A stretch of DNA of 64,000 bases from Prunus persica (taxonomy: Eukaryota; Streptophyta; Magnoliopsida; Rosales; Rosaceae): contig NC_034010.1 of NCBI RefSeq assembly GCF_000346465.2, positions 9,853,638 to 9,917,637 on the forward strand. The letters are read 5' to 3'. A program made the position numbers and the translations under genes. Position 1 is the stretch's first letter. Each line of letters opens with the position of its first letter. Shown piece after piece: positions 22,680 to 34,872 of the stretch. Under the pieces are notes generated by a model. The model was not told where the DNA came from, ran no database searches, and worked only from the letters and a program-made list of their open reading frames with translations.

Positions 22680-25600
22680 CTAAGCGACTCGTTCGTCGGG
22701 TAAATAATGTTGTTCGTTGACCAAATTACCTAACGAACTCCTTGATTTACTCAACAAAAAAGGTATTTTACTTCGAAGACGCAAGGGGAGCGCTCGGTGA
22801 GTAAAGCTCGTCGTTCCCGAGAAATTGGACTAACTAAAATATTTTATCAAACAAACGCGCTATTTTTTCACTTGAACGCAGAGGGTGCGTTCGTTGAATA
22901 AAGTTGGTCGTTTCCCGGGAAATTAGACCCAACTAACTTACTTTTTCAAACAAATAGGCTATTTGTTCATGCGAACGCAGGGGTTGCGTTCATTGAGTAA
23001 AGTTGCCCATTCCTCGTTCTTCAGAAAAATGGGCCAAACTAACTTACTTTTTTAAACAAACAGACTATTTGTTCAAGCAAACGCAGAGGTTGCGTTCATT
23101 GAGTAAAGTTGCATGTTCCCCGGAAAAATAGACTCAACTAACTTACGTTTTCAAACAAACATGATATTTGTTCATGCGAATGCAAGGGTTGCGTTGGTTG
23201 AGTAAAGTTGCTCGTTTATCGGAAAAATGGACCTATTATCGAAATTACGTAGTAATGGACATTGTTATGTAGCACAAATGATTTTCCAAAAGATCCTGAA
23301 TTTCGTAAAACACAATGTGATTAACATAATATTGAATAATAGACATATGGTCATAATAAAGTATTTGCTTGGTTTTCTTTGTCTGCGCTATACATTAATT
23401 AGGTTTGCGTTTTTAAGGTATATTTAAGTTGCACACAGCCGGTTTGCATTTGCATTTCATACATGCAATCGCATGACGATAATGCAATGCAAGAGTGACT
23501 GTGCGCAAACCCCTAATAAGAAAAAATGGATCATATTTTTTTGTACATGCATAATTAGACCCATTTTTTGAACTATAAATCGAAGGGCGAAATGAACCGA
23601 AATACAGAGCATGAGAAACGGTAAGAGGCAATAAGCCGAACATATTAAAAGATCCTTGCAAAGTCCACATGGACGCAAATCATGCAGAACATGGTTACAG
23701 AAGTTAGTCGTAACATGAACTTTGGGATCATTTGGATCCCAACGTTGCTGTTTTGGGTTTTTGACAATGTGAGGTTGGTTTGAAGAGGAAGCCATGCATT
23801 TGTAATGGATAGAGTCAAAGAGAAAGTCACTCAAATGCCCCTTTATAATAGAATGGAGGGGTTTAAAATGTTAACGCAAGGGTTACCCGGAAAAATTAAC
23901 CCAGCCAACTAACGTTTTCAAACAAACGAGGGTTTTGTTCACACAAACGAAAGGATTGCGTTCGTTGAGAAACGTTACCCGTTCGCCGATAAAATATCCC
24001 CAACCACCTTACTTTTTCAAACAAACGCGGTGTTTGTTCTAGCGAACGCAAGGGTTGCGTTCATTCAGTAAAGTTACCCGTTCCTCAAAAAATGGGCCCA
24101 ACCAACTTACTTTTGCAAACCAACGGGTAGTTTGTTCAATCGAATGCAAGGGTTTGCTTTCGTTCAGAAATACTTGACGTTCCGCTGAAAAAGAGGGCCA
24201 ACAATCTTACTTGTTCAAACCAACATGGTATTTATTCACACGAACGCAATATGTGCGTTACTTGAGAAAAGTTACTCATTCGTCGAAAACATGCCCCAAC
24301 CACCTTACTTTTTCAAACGAACGGGGTATTTTTTCACACCAACGCAACAAGTACGTTCGTTGAGGAAAGTTTTCTATTCGCCGAAAATATATATCCAACT
24401 AACTTACTTTTTTAAACAAACGGGGTGTTTGTTCTAGTGAACGCAAGGGTTGCGTTCGTTCAGTAAAATTATCCGTTTCCTGTAAAATGGGCCCAACCAA
24501 CTTACTTTTTCAAACAAACAGGGAGTTTGTTCAAACGGACGTAAGGGTTTGCTTTCGTTCAAAAATACTCGACGTTCCGCCGAAAAAAAAGGCCAACATA
24601 GTTACTTTTTAAAACCAACATGGTATTTATTCAAACGAACGAAATACGTGCGTTCCTGGAGAAAAGTTACCCGATCGCCAAAACATGCCCCAACCACCTT
24701 ACTTTTTCAAACAAACGGGGTATTTTTTCACACCAACGCAACAGGTGCGTTTGTTGAGGAAAGTATTCTGTTTGCCGAAAAAATATACCCAACCAACTTA
24801 CTTTTTCAAACAAACGGGCTATTTGTTCACGTAAGCTCAGGGGTTGCGTTCATTGAGTAAAGTTGCTCGTTCTTCTAAAAAATGGGCCAAACTAACTTAC
24901 TTTCTCAAACAAACGGGCTATTTGTTCACGTAAATGCAGTGGTTGCGTTCGTCGAGTAAAGTTGCCCGTTCCTCGAAAAAATGGGCCAAACTAACTTACT
25001 TTTACAAACAAACAGGCTATTTGTTCATGCGAACGTAGGGGTTGCGTTCGTTGAGTAAAGTTGTCCGTTCCCTTGAAAAATGGGTCAAACTAACATACTT
25101 TTTCAAACAAACGGGCTATTTGTCCATGCGAATGCAGGGGTTGCATTCGTGGAGTAAAATTGCCTGTTATGCGGAAAAATGGGCCAAACTAACTTTCTTT
25201 TTAAACAAACGGGCTATTTGTTCACATAAACGCAGGGGTTGCGTTCGTTGAGTAAAGTTGCTCGTTCCCCGAAAAAATGGACCCAACTAACTTACTTTTT
25301 CAAACAAACGGGCTATTTGTTCACGCGAACGCAATGGGTTGCGTTCGTTGAGTAAAGTTGTCCGTTCTCTAGAAAAAGGGGTCCAACTAACTTACTTTTT
25401 CAAGAAAACAGGCTATTTGTTTATGCGAATGCAGGGGTTGAGTTCGTTGAGTAAAGTTCCCCGTTCCCCGAAAAAATGGCCAAACTAACTTACTTTTTCA
25501 AACAAATGGGCTATTTGTTCATGTAAACGCAGGGGTTGCGTTCGTTGAGTAAAGTTGCTCTTTCTTCGGAAAAATTGGCCCAACTAACTTACTTTTTCAA

Positions 25601-26130
25601 ACAAACTGGCTTTTTGTTCACGCTAACGCAATGAGTTGCGTTTGTGGAGTAAAGTTATCCGTTCCCTGAAAAAATGGGCCCAACGAACTTACTTTTTCAA
25701 ACAAACGGGCTATTTGTTCACGCGAACGCAGGGGTTGCGTTTGTTAAGTAAAGTTGCCTGTTCCCCGGAAAAATAGGCCAAACTAACTTAATTTTTCAAA
25801 CAAACGGACTATTTGTTCATGTAAACGCAGAGGTTGCGTTTGTTGAGTAAAGTTGCCCATTTCCTAGAAAAATGGACTCAACTAACTTACTTTTTTAAAC
25901 AAACGGGCTATTTGTTCATGTTCGTTGAGTAAAGTTGCCCGTTCCCCGAAAAAATGGGCTAAATGAATTTACTTTTTCAAACAAACGGGATTCATGCGAA
26001 CGCAAGGAGTGCGTTCGTAGAATAAAGTTGTCCGTTCCTCAGGAAAATGGACCCCACTAACTTTCTTTTTCAAACAAACGCACTATTTTTTCATGCGAAC
26101 GCAAGGGTTGGGTGTGTTGAGTATGTTGCG
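22680..26130 (+). repeat. Minisatellite of ~99-bp units
   Basis: A head-to-tail array with a typical unit carrying ACTTACTTTTTCAAACAAAC, GGGCTATTTGTTCA, GAACGCAGGGGTTGCGTTCG, TTGAGTAAAGTTG and GAAAAAATGGGCC. About 28-30 copies are present on either side of a unique interruption (about 23230-23870). Units at the left edge are most diverged and those around 24900-25900 most alike. Within each unit GAACGCA...TGCGTTC forms a short inverted repeat. No transcription or coding role is evident; the frames seen in it repeat with the unit. Confidence 0.93.
23230..23875. other. Unique segment interrupting the minisatellite
   Basis: About 640 bp unrelated to the repeat unit. On the minus strand a short frame beginning MASSSNQPHIVKNPKQQ starts at about 23795 and lacks any domain I recognise. 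It may be an insertion or the remnant of a captured exon. Confidence 0.4.
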
Positions 26131-26220
26131 TTCATTTGATAAAGTTAAATGTTGGTATGTTCGGTAAGAAAAAATAAGAGTTCTTGAGAAAGAAGAAGAC
26201 GTGATTTTTTATTTTTTATG
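26113..26220 (+). repeat. Right copy of the ~107-bp direct repeat
   Basis: Starts TTGAGTATGTTGCGTTCATT as at 20794, with the shared AAAATAAGAGTTC and GAGAAAGAAGAAGAC blocks. It directly follows the last minisatellite unit. Confidence 0.8.
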
Positions 26221-26514
26221 TTGTTTTGTTTTGTTTTGAGTCGAAGAAATTATTATTATTATTTTTTAAAGAAAAAGCGTATGGGTGTGATATATACTAT
26301 TGTTAATTTAATTGGATCTTTCCCCTTATATTTTTCACGTGTTTCTTTTTTAAAACTATTTAAAATTTTGTTCTTAAAATTTTTCACGTAAGCCTTGTAC
26401 CAAGGGATATGCACTAGAAACCAACTCCACTAAATAAATTTTTGTGTCAATTTGTTGCACGTTGGAGTATATATACAGTTGTTATAATATTAATATAAAT
26501 TATGTAAAATAAAA

Positions 26515-26583
26515 AAATTTAGGGGGTCCTCAAAAATCAGGGGCCCTGTGCATTGGGGCCACTTGCACTATTTCAGGGCCGCC
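26515..26583 (+). mobile_element. Possible hAT-type terminus
   Basis: CAGGGGCCCTGTGCATTGG and a final CAGGGCCGCCCT resemble the GGGCCCTG-rich ends of plant hAT elements. I could not find the partner end, so this is only a terminal fragment at best. Confidence 0.3.
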
Positions 26584-26599
26584 CTTTCTTACTAGTTGG

Positions 26600-27955
26600 G
26601 TTAATCTTAACTATCTCATATATGGGAAGATAGTAGGGAGCTCAAGAGAGACCTATGTGCACTATGTTCTAACATGGCTTACAAACTGCTCAGGTTACGT
26701 GACTTGGTATGACTATTGTATGAATCTAGATGGTTGTTCCTCATTGTTTGAACCTCATTGGAGCTCTTCATTTATGTAGATGGACACTTATCTAAATTGT
26801 AATTCAATGTTAAAACAAACAACGGATTTATGCATAGTTTATTCATTCTAATCAACATTTTAGTTTCAAACTTTTCATTAACACGCATTACATACCACTT
26901 ATATTTCATCATATGTATATCTTATTATTAGTAAATTTTGAGTTTTATTTGTTCAATACATTCATTGATAATGTACATAACATTTATGAAAGTTTTATAC
27001 CAAAATTATGTGTTTCAATGCCTATATCTGTCTTCTTCTTTTTTCGATACCTAAGACGATAACAATATATCCCCCAAAATATTCGTAAATTGGAGGCCTG
27101 ATATTATTTGCATGGCTGATATTTTAATCCTTGGCCTTACCTCTGTGAGGTGAAGAAATTGGATTCAGGTCTCGAGTAAATAGCTTAGATTTACAGTATG
27201 GCTCTCAATTGCAATGTTAAACCCTACATTAGTTATATCCATTTTATTTTTTTGGTCTAAATATAATATAGATAGTCTAATTATTCTTTTCTATGGGTAT
27301 CTATACATTATTGTATAATATTTTAATTTATTTTAGTCAAATATAATATTTTAATGAGTATATAGTATATGTAACAATTAAAAAAGAGAACCAGTTTTTT
27401 TTGCCAAGAAAAACGAAGAACCAATTAATCGGTCACTTATTTTGAGTGATAAGATTATTAGTGATACTTATGGATGATATGTTGATATTTAAGGGGTTTT
27501 TTTAATTAATTTAAATTATATGCTTATTAGGCTTTAGGGTCTCAGTTATGAAGTGTAATAGTAATTTCTTATACTTATTCGACTTTAGGATGTAAGTTAC
27601 AAATTCAATTGCGATATGAGTAATGTGTAATTGAACGTAATTTGTGTCGTTAGCATTTGTATTGACAACCATGCAATTTCCAAATAGTGGAAGGAATTTC
27701 AAAGAGACTACGCCTTTGTCAATGTTTCAGTTGTTAATGCATGTCTTAGAATTGTTGTGCAATTGCACATCCATTGTAGATAATTGCATATAAAATTTCA
27801 AAACATACTATGAACTTACATGTAATTACTCATAATAATTTGATAATTGTAAAAAGACCATGCAATTGCACGTACCATGACGCAAAAACGCAAAAATAGC
27901 TAACCCATCCCCTCCTTCCCTTCCCGACACCTCTCCCCCTCCCCCATTCCCTCAG
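26600..27955. other. AT-rich stretch, no gene seen
   Basis: Inside the nested TIR element. Several TGCAATTGCA-like motifs occur toward 27760-27880. No believable coding frame. Confidence 0.35.
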
Positions 27956-27958
27956 CTC

Positions 27959-27961
<3 letters not shown>

Positions 27962-27995
<34 letters not shown>
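27962..27995. repeat. (CT)n microsatellite, about 17 units
   Basis: Clean CT run after a C-rich stretch. Confidence 0.95.
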
Positions 27996-27998
<3 letters not shown>

Positions 27999-28615
27999 CC
28001 CGTCTAAAAGAAACACAAACATCAAAAATCAATCAAACCAAGACATCAAGAATCAAACACAGCTCCATCAAACCCAAACATGAAAAATCAATTAAACCCA
28101 AAAATCAATCAAACCCATCCCAGCTTCTCCATTTTTCACATATTTCGCAGGAGAAGGAAGTTTTCATCAGTTCATGACTGCAACTTTGTGTGCATCTGCT
28201 CCATTTGGATTTAGTAGAAGGACAGCAACTAGAGATTTAGTACAAGCCATAATAAATGATAGTTGAAGTTTAATGAATCAAAGGTGAATCAGATTTGGGG
28301 AAATAGAAGAAATCAAATAAATTTGGGATTTCTAAGAAGAGGTTCTCAAGATTTAAGCATGTGAATAAGAGAAATCAGTCATGATACTATGTTAGAATTG
28401 AGCCAAACAGAAAGAAAATGAACTAGAGAGAAGGGTAGGTGAGGTATTAGGAAGAAGAAGAAGGGGAAGGAGTGTCGTGAAGGAGGCGCGTCAATTTTTC
28501 CCCTTGCTTTTACCTGTTAACCAACACAACCGTTATCCTTTATTTTAAAAACACCCCTATGTAAGTGGCTGTACCGGTACAGCTGATGTACATGTATAGC
28601 TGATGTACCCTAAAC

Positions 28616-29505
28616 TAAGGTCTAAAATATCGATGATATCGGAAATATCGGTAGTCCAAAAATATGGAAATTTCGATGGAAATATCGGGATATTATCGAT
28701 ATTGATAAAAATTGAATAAAAACCACGGAAATTGTAAGAAAAACTTGGAAATTTTTATTGAAACTTTGGAGAATGTCAATTTAGTCAATTATCTATGAGT
28801 TTATCACAAAAAATTAGAAGGAAATGCATTGCATGATGGATTTAACTAATTTAAGTTGATTATACGGCAAGCGGACAAACACTATGAGTGTAAAAAATAT
28901 GTAATAATTAATGCAAAAGATTAAATACACTGTAATCATTCATATATAATGATTTACTATAATATTTTACACTTTATACATTGCATGATAAGATACATGA
29001 ATGACTTAGTACAACATAGAGTTCCTACGAGGTTCAAAATTTTCACTATCTTCATCATCTCTATGTGTAGAGTAAGTGTATTGTGAAGAGTAGTCATCAA
29101 ATGATAAATCCCCAAAATAGTTTTGCATGTAATTGTTAACATACCACCCATATAAATATAAATATTTTAGCATATTATCACAAAAACATAAGTGATATGG
29201 TGTTTAAGGTGTTGGAGGAGTAAAATGGGAGGGGTTCATATCCCCTTTGTGTTTTTTTCTCCCCTTTTTCCCTCTTTTTTTTTTAAATAACTTTTTTTTT
29301 CCTTCACATCGATATTTTCGATATTTTCGATATTTTAGCGATATTACACCGATATTTTGACAAAATATTGCTGAAATGTGAGCGAAATTATCGACATCGA
29401 TATTTTCCGATATTATCGTCGATATTGTCGATATTTATACGATATGTACATGGATATGTTCCGAAATATCCGTGATTCAAAAAAACCAAAATATCCTCGA
29501 CTATG
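28616..29505. mobile_element. hAT-like non-autonomous element rich in ATATCG
   Basis: The 890-bp segment is flanked by an exact 8-bp direct repeat CCCTAAAC (28608-28615 and 29506-29513), the duplication length of hAT elements. Both ends are dense in GATATCG, ATATCGG and CGATATTTTCG, in both orientations. The terminal inverted repeats are weak (TCTAAAATATCG against GAGGATATTTTGG), so the class rests mainly on the duplication. Confidence 0.5.
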
Positions 29506-30347
29506 CCCTAAACCCAGTGACCAATTCACTTTTTTAAACTTTAGTTTTTGTTTTCAAAACGGGCGTGTTCTGAGCGAGAAGAGCGAAAGCATCTAAAAGG
29601 AAAAAAAAAATAGACGAACGAGCTCAGAGCGAGACCAAATAGACCAGAGTCTTCTTCGACGAGCGAGACCAGCGAGACCAGAGAGAGCGATACCGTCTTC
29701 TTCGACGAGCGTCGTCCTCTTCGTCTCTGTCGTTTCGATTTATAAGTTTTCTCCCAATATCATGTGAGCTTTCTATTTCTCTTTTGCTTTCAATGTTAGT
29801 TTTGATTTCATTTGGGTTAGATTTGAGTACGATTGTGACTCTGAGTCTGATTCTCTATTCCCGAATTCCCTAGTTCTCTAGGTTTGATTTGATAAATAAA
29901 GGCTTTAAGCAAAACTTTGTGTCCTTAAGCAGCTAGGTTTTCTTTTGGTACTCAGGCAGAGCTTGATTTTAGGTTCAATTTTGATTTCAGTTCTGATTAT
30001 TGCATTTTTTTTTTATGTACTGCTTGTGTGAATTTCAGTTTGCAGTGGACATGTTCTGATATAAACAATGCATGTCCTGATTAGACTGTTATATATTGTG
30101 TTGAATTTCACAATCCATTGATTTTCTGACCAATTTTGTTTGCTTTAGGCTAGTTTCATTCATCTACCTGTAATGCAGTTGACCATGAATTTAAACAGCT
30201 TGGAAATGTGGTCCTTTGAACTGATTGTTCTTCTATCTGGTCTTCTTCCAAACCCAAAGTTGGAAACCTCAGTGCTACATTATCATCCCCTCGCCAATAC
30301 AGTTGAGGGTCTGGGTAATTATGTTTCGATCTATTCTACATTTGCAG

Positions 30348-32013
30348 AATGCTGCATTCGTCTTGGTTCCTGGCGGATTTGGAGATCGTGGTGTGAAAGG
30401 TATGATATTAGCTGCAAAGTATGCCAGATAGAACAATGTTCCTTATCTTGGGATTTGTTTGGGCATGCAGATTTCCGTGATTGAGTTCGCAAGATCCGTA
30501 AGCGACATTTCTTTCACTAACATGTTTTCTTCTAATTTTAAGATCATATATCAGCCCTAATTTAATTACTTATTTTAGGTTTTGAGTTTAGAAAGGGCGG
30601 ACAGCACAGAGTTCGATGAACATACACCAAATCCTGTTGTAGTTTTTATGCATAAGGTACAAATTTATGGTGATGCTTTCCTATTCAGTTATGAAATACA
30701 TATGGCTGCAACATTCTTTTATGTCTGCATATAGAGTTCAAGAACACATATGGGAAGCACAGTGAGACTGGGATCCAGAAGAATACTTTTCCAGACTCCT
30801 GATTGCATTACTTGAAAGCTGTATGTTCATTATCTATTACTACGTTCAACTTGAGATATACAACAGATAACGTGTCTGTTACTGAAAATTCAAATTATAA
30901 GTTCAGTTATCTTGTTGCATTTATACAGTAAAGTCGATGCAGGTGCCATGTGTTCAAACACTGCCGGTCTGGAAGAACCCATGGCACATGCAATTGAACT
31001 TTTACCTTTATTGCATTTATACTGTAAAACTCTCCAACTTTGTTGGCTAGTTTATTATTTTGCTGGAAGTCTTTTCTTACATCTCAACTATATGTTGTAT
31101 CTGTGACTGCTTATATCAAAACTAATCCCAGAAGACCACCACTTCGAAACTTTTTAGTTTTCCACTATTAGCATCCACTTTTAACACTCGTAATCTGGTA
31201 TCGCTATCAATTTCTAGGTACCATAACTTGGGAGTATGTGGATGAACGGCATCGGCATAGATATGAGGTTGGTTGTAATTTAGTTCAGGTGAAACATGAT
31301 CTTTCACAAGTGCCTTTATGTGGTGGACATGGACTGATTCCGTCATGATGAAGTTGAACCCGGATGTTATTGGAATTCTTGAAGAAGCGGGCCTAAAATT
31401 TGTAGGGAAGGATGACAGTGGAAGACGAATGGAGGTGGGTTTTCTGCTGGTCTTATGCTCACTTGTAGTGAGCATTTGTCAGAATTTACTTGGTTATAGT
31501 TGCACACAATCCTTTCTTACCATTTACTGAAAAGGATTGAATTTGAATATTTGACTTTTTACAAGATTTGTGTTACTTTTCTGTTCTGCAGATTTTAGAG
31601 CTTCCAAGCCATCCATTCTATGTAGGAGTGCAATTTCATCCAGAATTTAAATCACGGCCTGGGAAGCCCTCAGCTCTCTTTTTAGGTACTAGTACAAACA
31701 AGTGAGCTTTAGATGTCATATACTCACATTTCCTGTTATTACTGGGAGACATATATATGCTGCAACATGCATCTTTGAATTACCATGTTTCTCTGCTGTA
31801 TCTCTAGTGTTTGATATAGAACTTGGGCCATGCTTGTTTCGAAGTACATTACGGATTGTCTCTTTACAATTCCCATTTACATTCAGTGATGCTCTATCAA
31901 GTCATTATGTCTCTGTACTTCATTTGACATCTGTGACATTGCAATTCTAGGTCTTATCTTGGCAGCAACAGGGCAGTTGGAAACATATCTTGACCAGCAT
32001 CCAAATACAAGTT
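30348..32013 (+). pseudogene. CTP synthase fragment captured in the CACTA element
   Basis: Six or seven exons encode the C-terminal glutaminase domain of CTP synthase, which makes CTP from UTP with glutamine-derived ammonia. Exon 30348-30497 has [14 protein letters not shown] and [15 protein letters not shown], with the Cys nucleophile kept. Exon 30579-30656 has STEFDEHTPNPVVVFM. Exon 30735-30822 has HMGSTVRLGSRR. Pieces near 31217-31434 give VDERHRHRYE and NPDVIGILEEAGLKF. Exon 31592-31685 has [20 protein letters not shown], with the catalytic His and Glu. Exon 31951-32013 ends AATGQLETYLDQHPNTS then TGA. Damage includes TAG after KYAR (Glu expected), TGA in the third exon and a frame shift near 31225. 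The N-terminal synthetase domain is absent. Introns with GT/AG ends survive, so this was copied from genomic DNA, not from mRNA. Confidence 0.92.
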
Positions 32014-32709
32014 GACAGCATTGAGTCACTGTCTCAATATTCCCAGATAATTTTTTCAAGGTAGATTTGAATGTGGGTGTGGATGGGGCCTAGTGTAGTA
32101 AAAGCTAATGTCTTATCTAATTTTGTTACTTTGTTCAGTGCACTAGTAAAAAGATTGCTATAGCAGTTATCCTCGACTTCATCATCAATGAGGTTAGCTT
32201 ATAACTCTCATCTTACTACAATACATTTTGCAATCTGCACAATATACTAATTTCCTAATTTCCAGTTATCCTCCACTTTATCATCATTGAGTTCCTAATT
32301 TCCAGTTACTTCAGACAATTGACAGATAAACTTTAAGCGACTAATTAATTAGAGATGCGCTAGCTAGTTCTTGAGTTTAATTATTCTTGCATTTAGTTAA
32401 TTCCCGGTTTAGTGCATCCCAAGTAAGAACTGACATTATTCTTTGTTTGATGCAGGTCTGATGGATAAAGGGCAGAAGACAATCTACCAGTGATGAATCT
32501 TATGTTATTTGTTTTTGTGAAGCACCTGACATTTAGGTTGAACTTAAACATGTAGCATTTTGTTTTTGAGACATCTTGTGAATTTGTTGGAAGAATGTTA
32601 GATATATGGACTGCTTTTGAATGCAATGAATTATTCGATGCTATAAATTTTATCTACAGCACTGTTTAAAAGAAATTAATTGTGATTTCATATTGTAATA
32701 CAATAAATA

Positions 32710-33080
32710 GAGAACATGGAGAGGTAAACCTAATTAGTTACCAGTTTTTTGAAAAACATTAGTGACCAAGCAAGTAGGTCACTAATGTGGGCACGTGACC
32801 TAGTTTCAGTGACCAAAATGCATGTTTTGGTGACCAAATTGTAAGCTATTTAGTGATCAAATTTGTGGTCCCTAATAGTGTTTTTATTAGTTACCAGACA
32901 GGGATAGCCTCTAATTCTTTGTGTTGTAGTGACCAATAGTTGACATTGGCCACTAAATAGAATTTGTGACGAGCTTCTAGTGACCACCCAGTGACCACCA
33001 ATATTTGGACACTGATTGCATTTATTGACCAAAAAGGGTAGTTACTGTGACCAAGTGGGTGGCCACTAATACCTGTTTTT
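32710..33080. repeat. AGTGACCA subterminal repeats, right end of the 13.6 kb CACTA
   Basis: Dense TTAGTGACCA, GGTCACTAAT and GTGACCA copies up to the CTTGTAGTG terminus. Confidence 0.8.
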
Positions 33081-33092
33081 CTTGTAGTGAGC

Positions 33093-34600
33093 GGAGGTGC
33101 AATTTTGAAAGGCTAAAACTCTTTGTGGATTGAACATCTAAGGTTTTTACCTAAATTGACCTTAGGTCCCTTCATGCATTTATATCATACATGAAAAATT
33201 GTTATATGTAAAAATATTGAGACTAAGTATGAAAAATTGTTTTTCGGAATAATCATTTTCTGAAGATAATTTTTGGCGGCTTTTATTCTTTACACATCAA
33301 ATAAAAAAACTTGATTTTATGGAATTTAGTATGAAGTATATATTGACTTAATGAGCCATCATTTTTAGCTTAAATCGTTTTTTACACTAAAACCGATTTT
33401 TCGGATTTTGATTTAGTGGGAATTTGATTTTCTAGTATTTTTATTTAAATCCAAATGGGAGTACTTCCTTATTTACATTGTAAACTTAAGTAAATATCTT
33501 TGTCAATTTACTTAAATGTTGAAAATAGAAATAAGGTAATATGTACACCAACTGAGCAAATGGGCAATTTGAAACACCTATAATGGTTTTTCCTCATAGG
33601 TTCCTCCCTTCCTTTCTCTTTAGGAGCAAAGGGACAAAGGACCAATTCCTCATAGGTTCCTCCCTCCTTACCCTTTAAAGTAAGCAAGTAAAGTACCTTA
33701 CCGGGTGAATCTTCTGCCTTCACCTCCCGCCCAGTGACCCTTTTCTTTACCTTCTTAATTTTTTTTAATTAAAGAAAAACATATCACATCATACTAAAGG
33801 GAAGAGGCGCACCACACGGACTCTTTCTCAATCCAAATTTTAGAAAAGAAAATTTACCGAAAAATATGAGCCCAAAACCCCATGGTTTTGGCTGCCCTGA
33901 ATCCATGTGTCCTCTCAAATAATGCCAACTCCTGGTTATTAGAGAATGCTTCCTCCCAATCCCATCTATATGAGTATGTGAAACCCTCACATTAGGTTTC
34001 CAAATCAGTACTTTATTTTGGGTGTTTACCTTTTGGTCTCAACAATTTGGTATGACAACTTGTTTCCTTCAAAACCAACCACTCTTTGCCATTTATGGCA
34101 TCACCTTTCACACTTTACTTACAGTACAAAACCCAGAAACCCTTGTAGCTATATATTTACCAAGCCTCTTTCTGAAGGCGCGCGTAAGCTATTTTACGGA
34201 AACCTTCTTCACCATATAGGAATTCCCTCTAATGCCCTTTCTATCTTTCAAAATGATCCATTATTTGTTAAACATTTAAACAGTGAATGGCAAAATACTG
34301 TTTCTTTAAGTGTTCAAGGATGCTCAACAAGTAAATGCCTCCGGACTAGAATTTCTATCGACAGTTTTAGTACCAAAAGTCTGGGACAATTATTTCCATA
34401 TCCTATGCATTTAAGAAGATTGCTAACAAAATGTTTCTTGAATCCTTAGAATAAGCCTTCTAAGTAACACATCAATCCCAGATGGCTGGGTTTCATGAGT
34501 TTGCATGCAGAGAGATTTTATATAGGAAAAATAACCCATATAAGGGAAAGTAAACTATGCAATTTCATGGAAGGAAAATAAGCTATGCAAGCATGTCTCC
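33093..34600. other. Spacer between CACTA and SUVH locus, no gene seen
   Basis: AT-rich. A duplicated GGTTCCTCC stretch lies at 33595-33670. A 143-residue frame at 34018-34449 has no domain I can support. No RNA gene seen. Confidence 0.4.
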
Positions 34601-34607
34601 ACTACAA

Positions 34608-34872
34608 ATGAAAGATAAACGACATAAAAGTTCAAAAACATATAAACATTAGGGAGATTCCAAACTTTTCCACCAAGATCATGTTTGTCTGCACCATGAT
34701 TGCCTGTTTCTGGAACCTAAACCATCGACCCCACATTGAAAGATAAACAACAACAAAGTCACAGTTACGCTAAGTTCAAAAACATTTAAACATGATGATG
34801 TTCCAAACTTACTAGCCAGGATTCTGTTTCTTGGCACCGTAGCTGTTTGTTTTAGAACCTACACAATCAACC
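34608..34872. repeat. Diverged two-copy tandem repeat at the SUVH 3' end
   Basis: Two units of about 130 bp, each starting GAAAGATAAAC and containing GTTCAAAAACAT, TTCCAAACTT and CTGTTT. The second unit ends at the ancestral SUVH stop codon, so the duplication covers its 3' untranslated region. Confidence 0.7.

Larger units (their letters stand above)
19714..28609. mobile_element. Possible nested TIR element inside the CACTA
   Basis: The left end CAGTTGTACCGGTACAACCA and, on the minus strand, the right end CAGCTGTACCGGTACAGCCA match over about 40 bp as inverted repeats. Each contains a perfect 16-nt palindrome around TGTACCGGTACA. The right side has an extra AGCTGATGTAC copy, so the precise end is unclear, and I see no target duplication or transposase. 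Read as an old Mutator-like or foldback element; the call is tentative. Confidence 0.42.
19461..33089. mobile_element. 13.6 kb CACTA transposon with AGC target duplication
   Basis: The left end is CACTACAAGAAAAAAGG. The right end, read on the minus strand, is CACTACAAGAAAAACAGG. The 3-bp duplication AGC is present on both sides (19458-19460 and 33090-33092). Subterminal regions (19480-19670 and 32710-33080) are filled with AGTGACCA/TGGTCACT repeats, a family different from the CACTA at the window start. I find no TNP2 or TNPA transposase, so it is non-autonomous. It holds a nested TIR element, a long minisatellite and a CTP synthase fragment. Confidence 0.92.

Noticed and set aside
24225..25251. 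Several 70-100 residue frames with repeated FFKQTG-type words
   Set aside because: They follow the 99-bp unit, which is divisible by three, and so remain open by periodicity.
22680..26130. CRISPR-like regular repeats
   Set aside because: Units are contiguous with no unique spacers, and the sequence is a plant nuclear transposon, so this is a minisatellite.
34018..34449. 143-residue frame containing IFTKPLSEG, resembling a copia RNase H tail
   Set aside because: Only that short word matches; the residues around it do not, and no other copia sequence is nearby.
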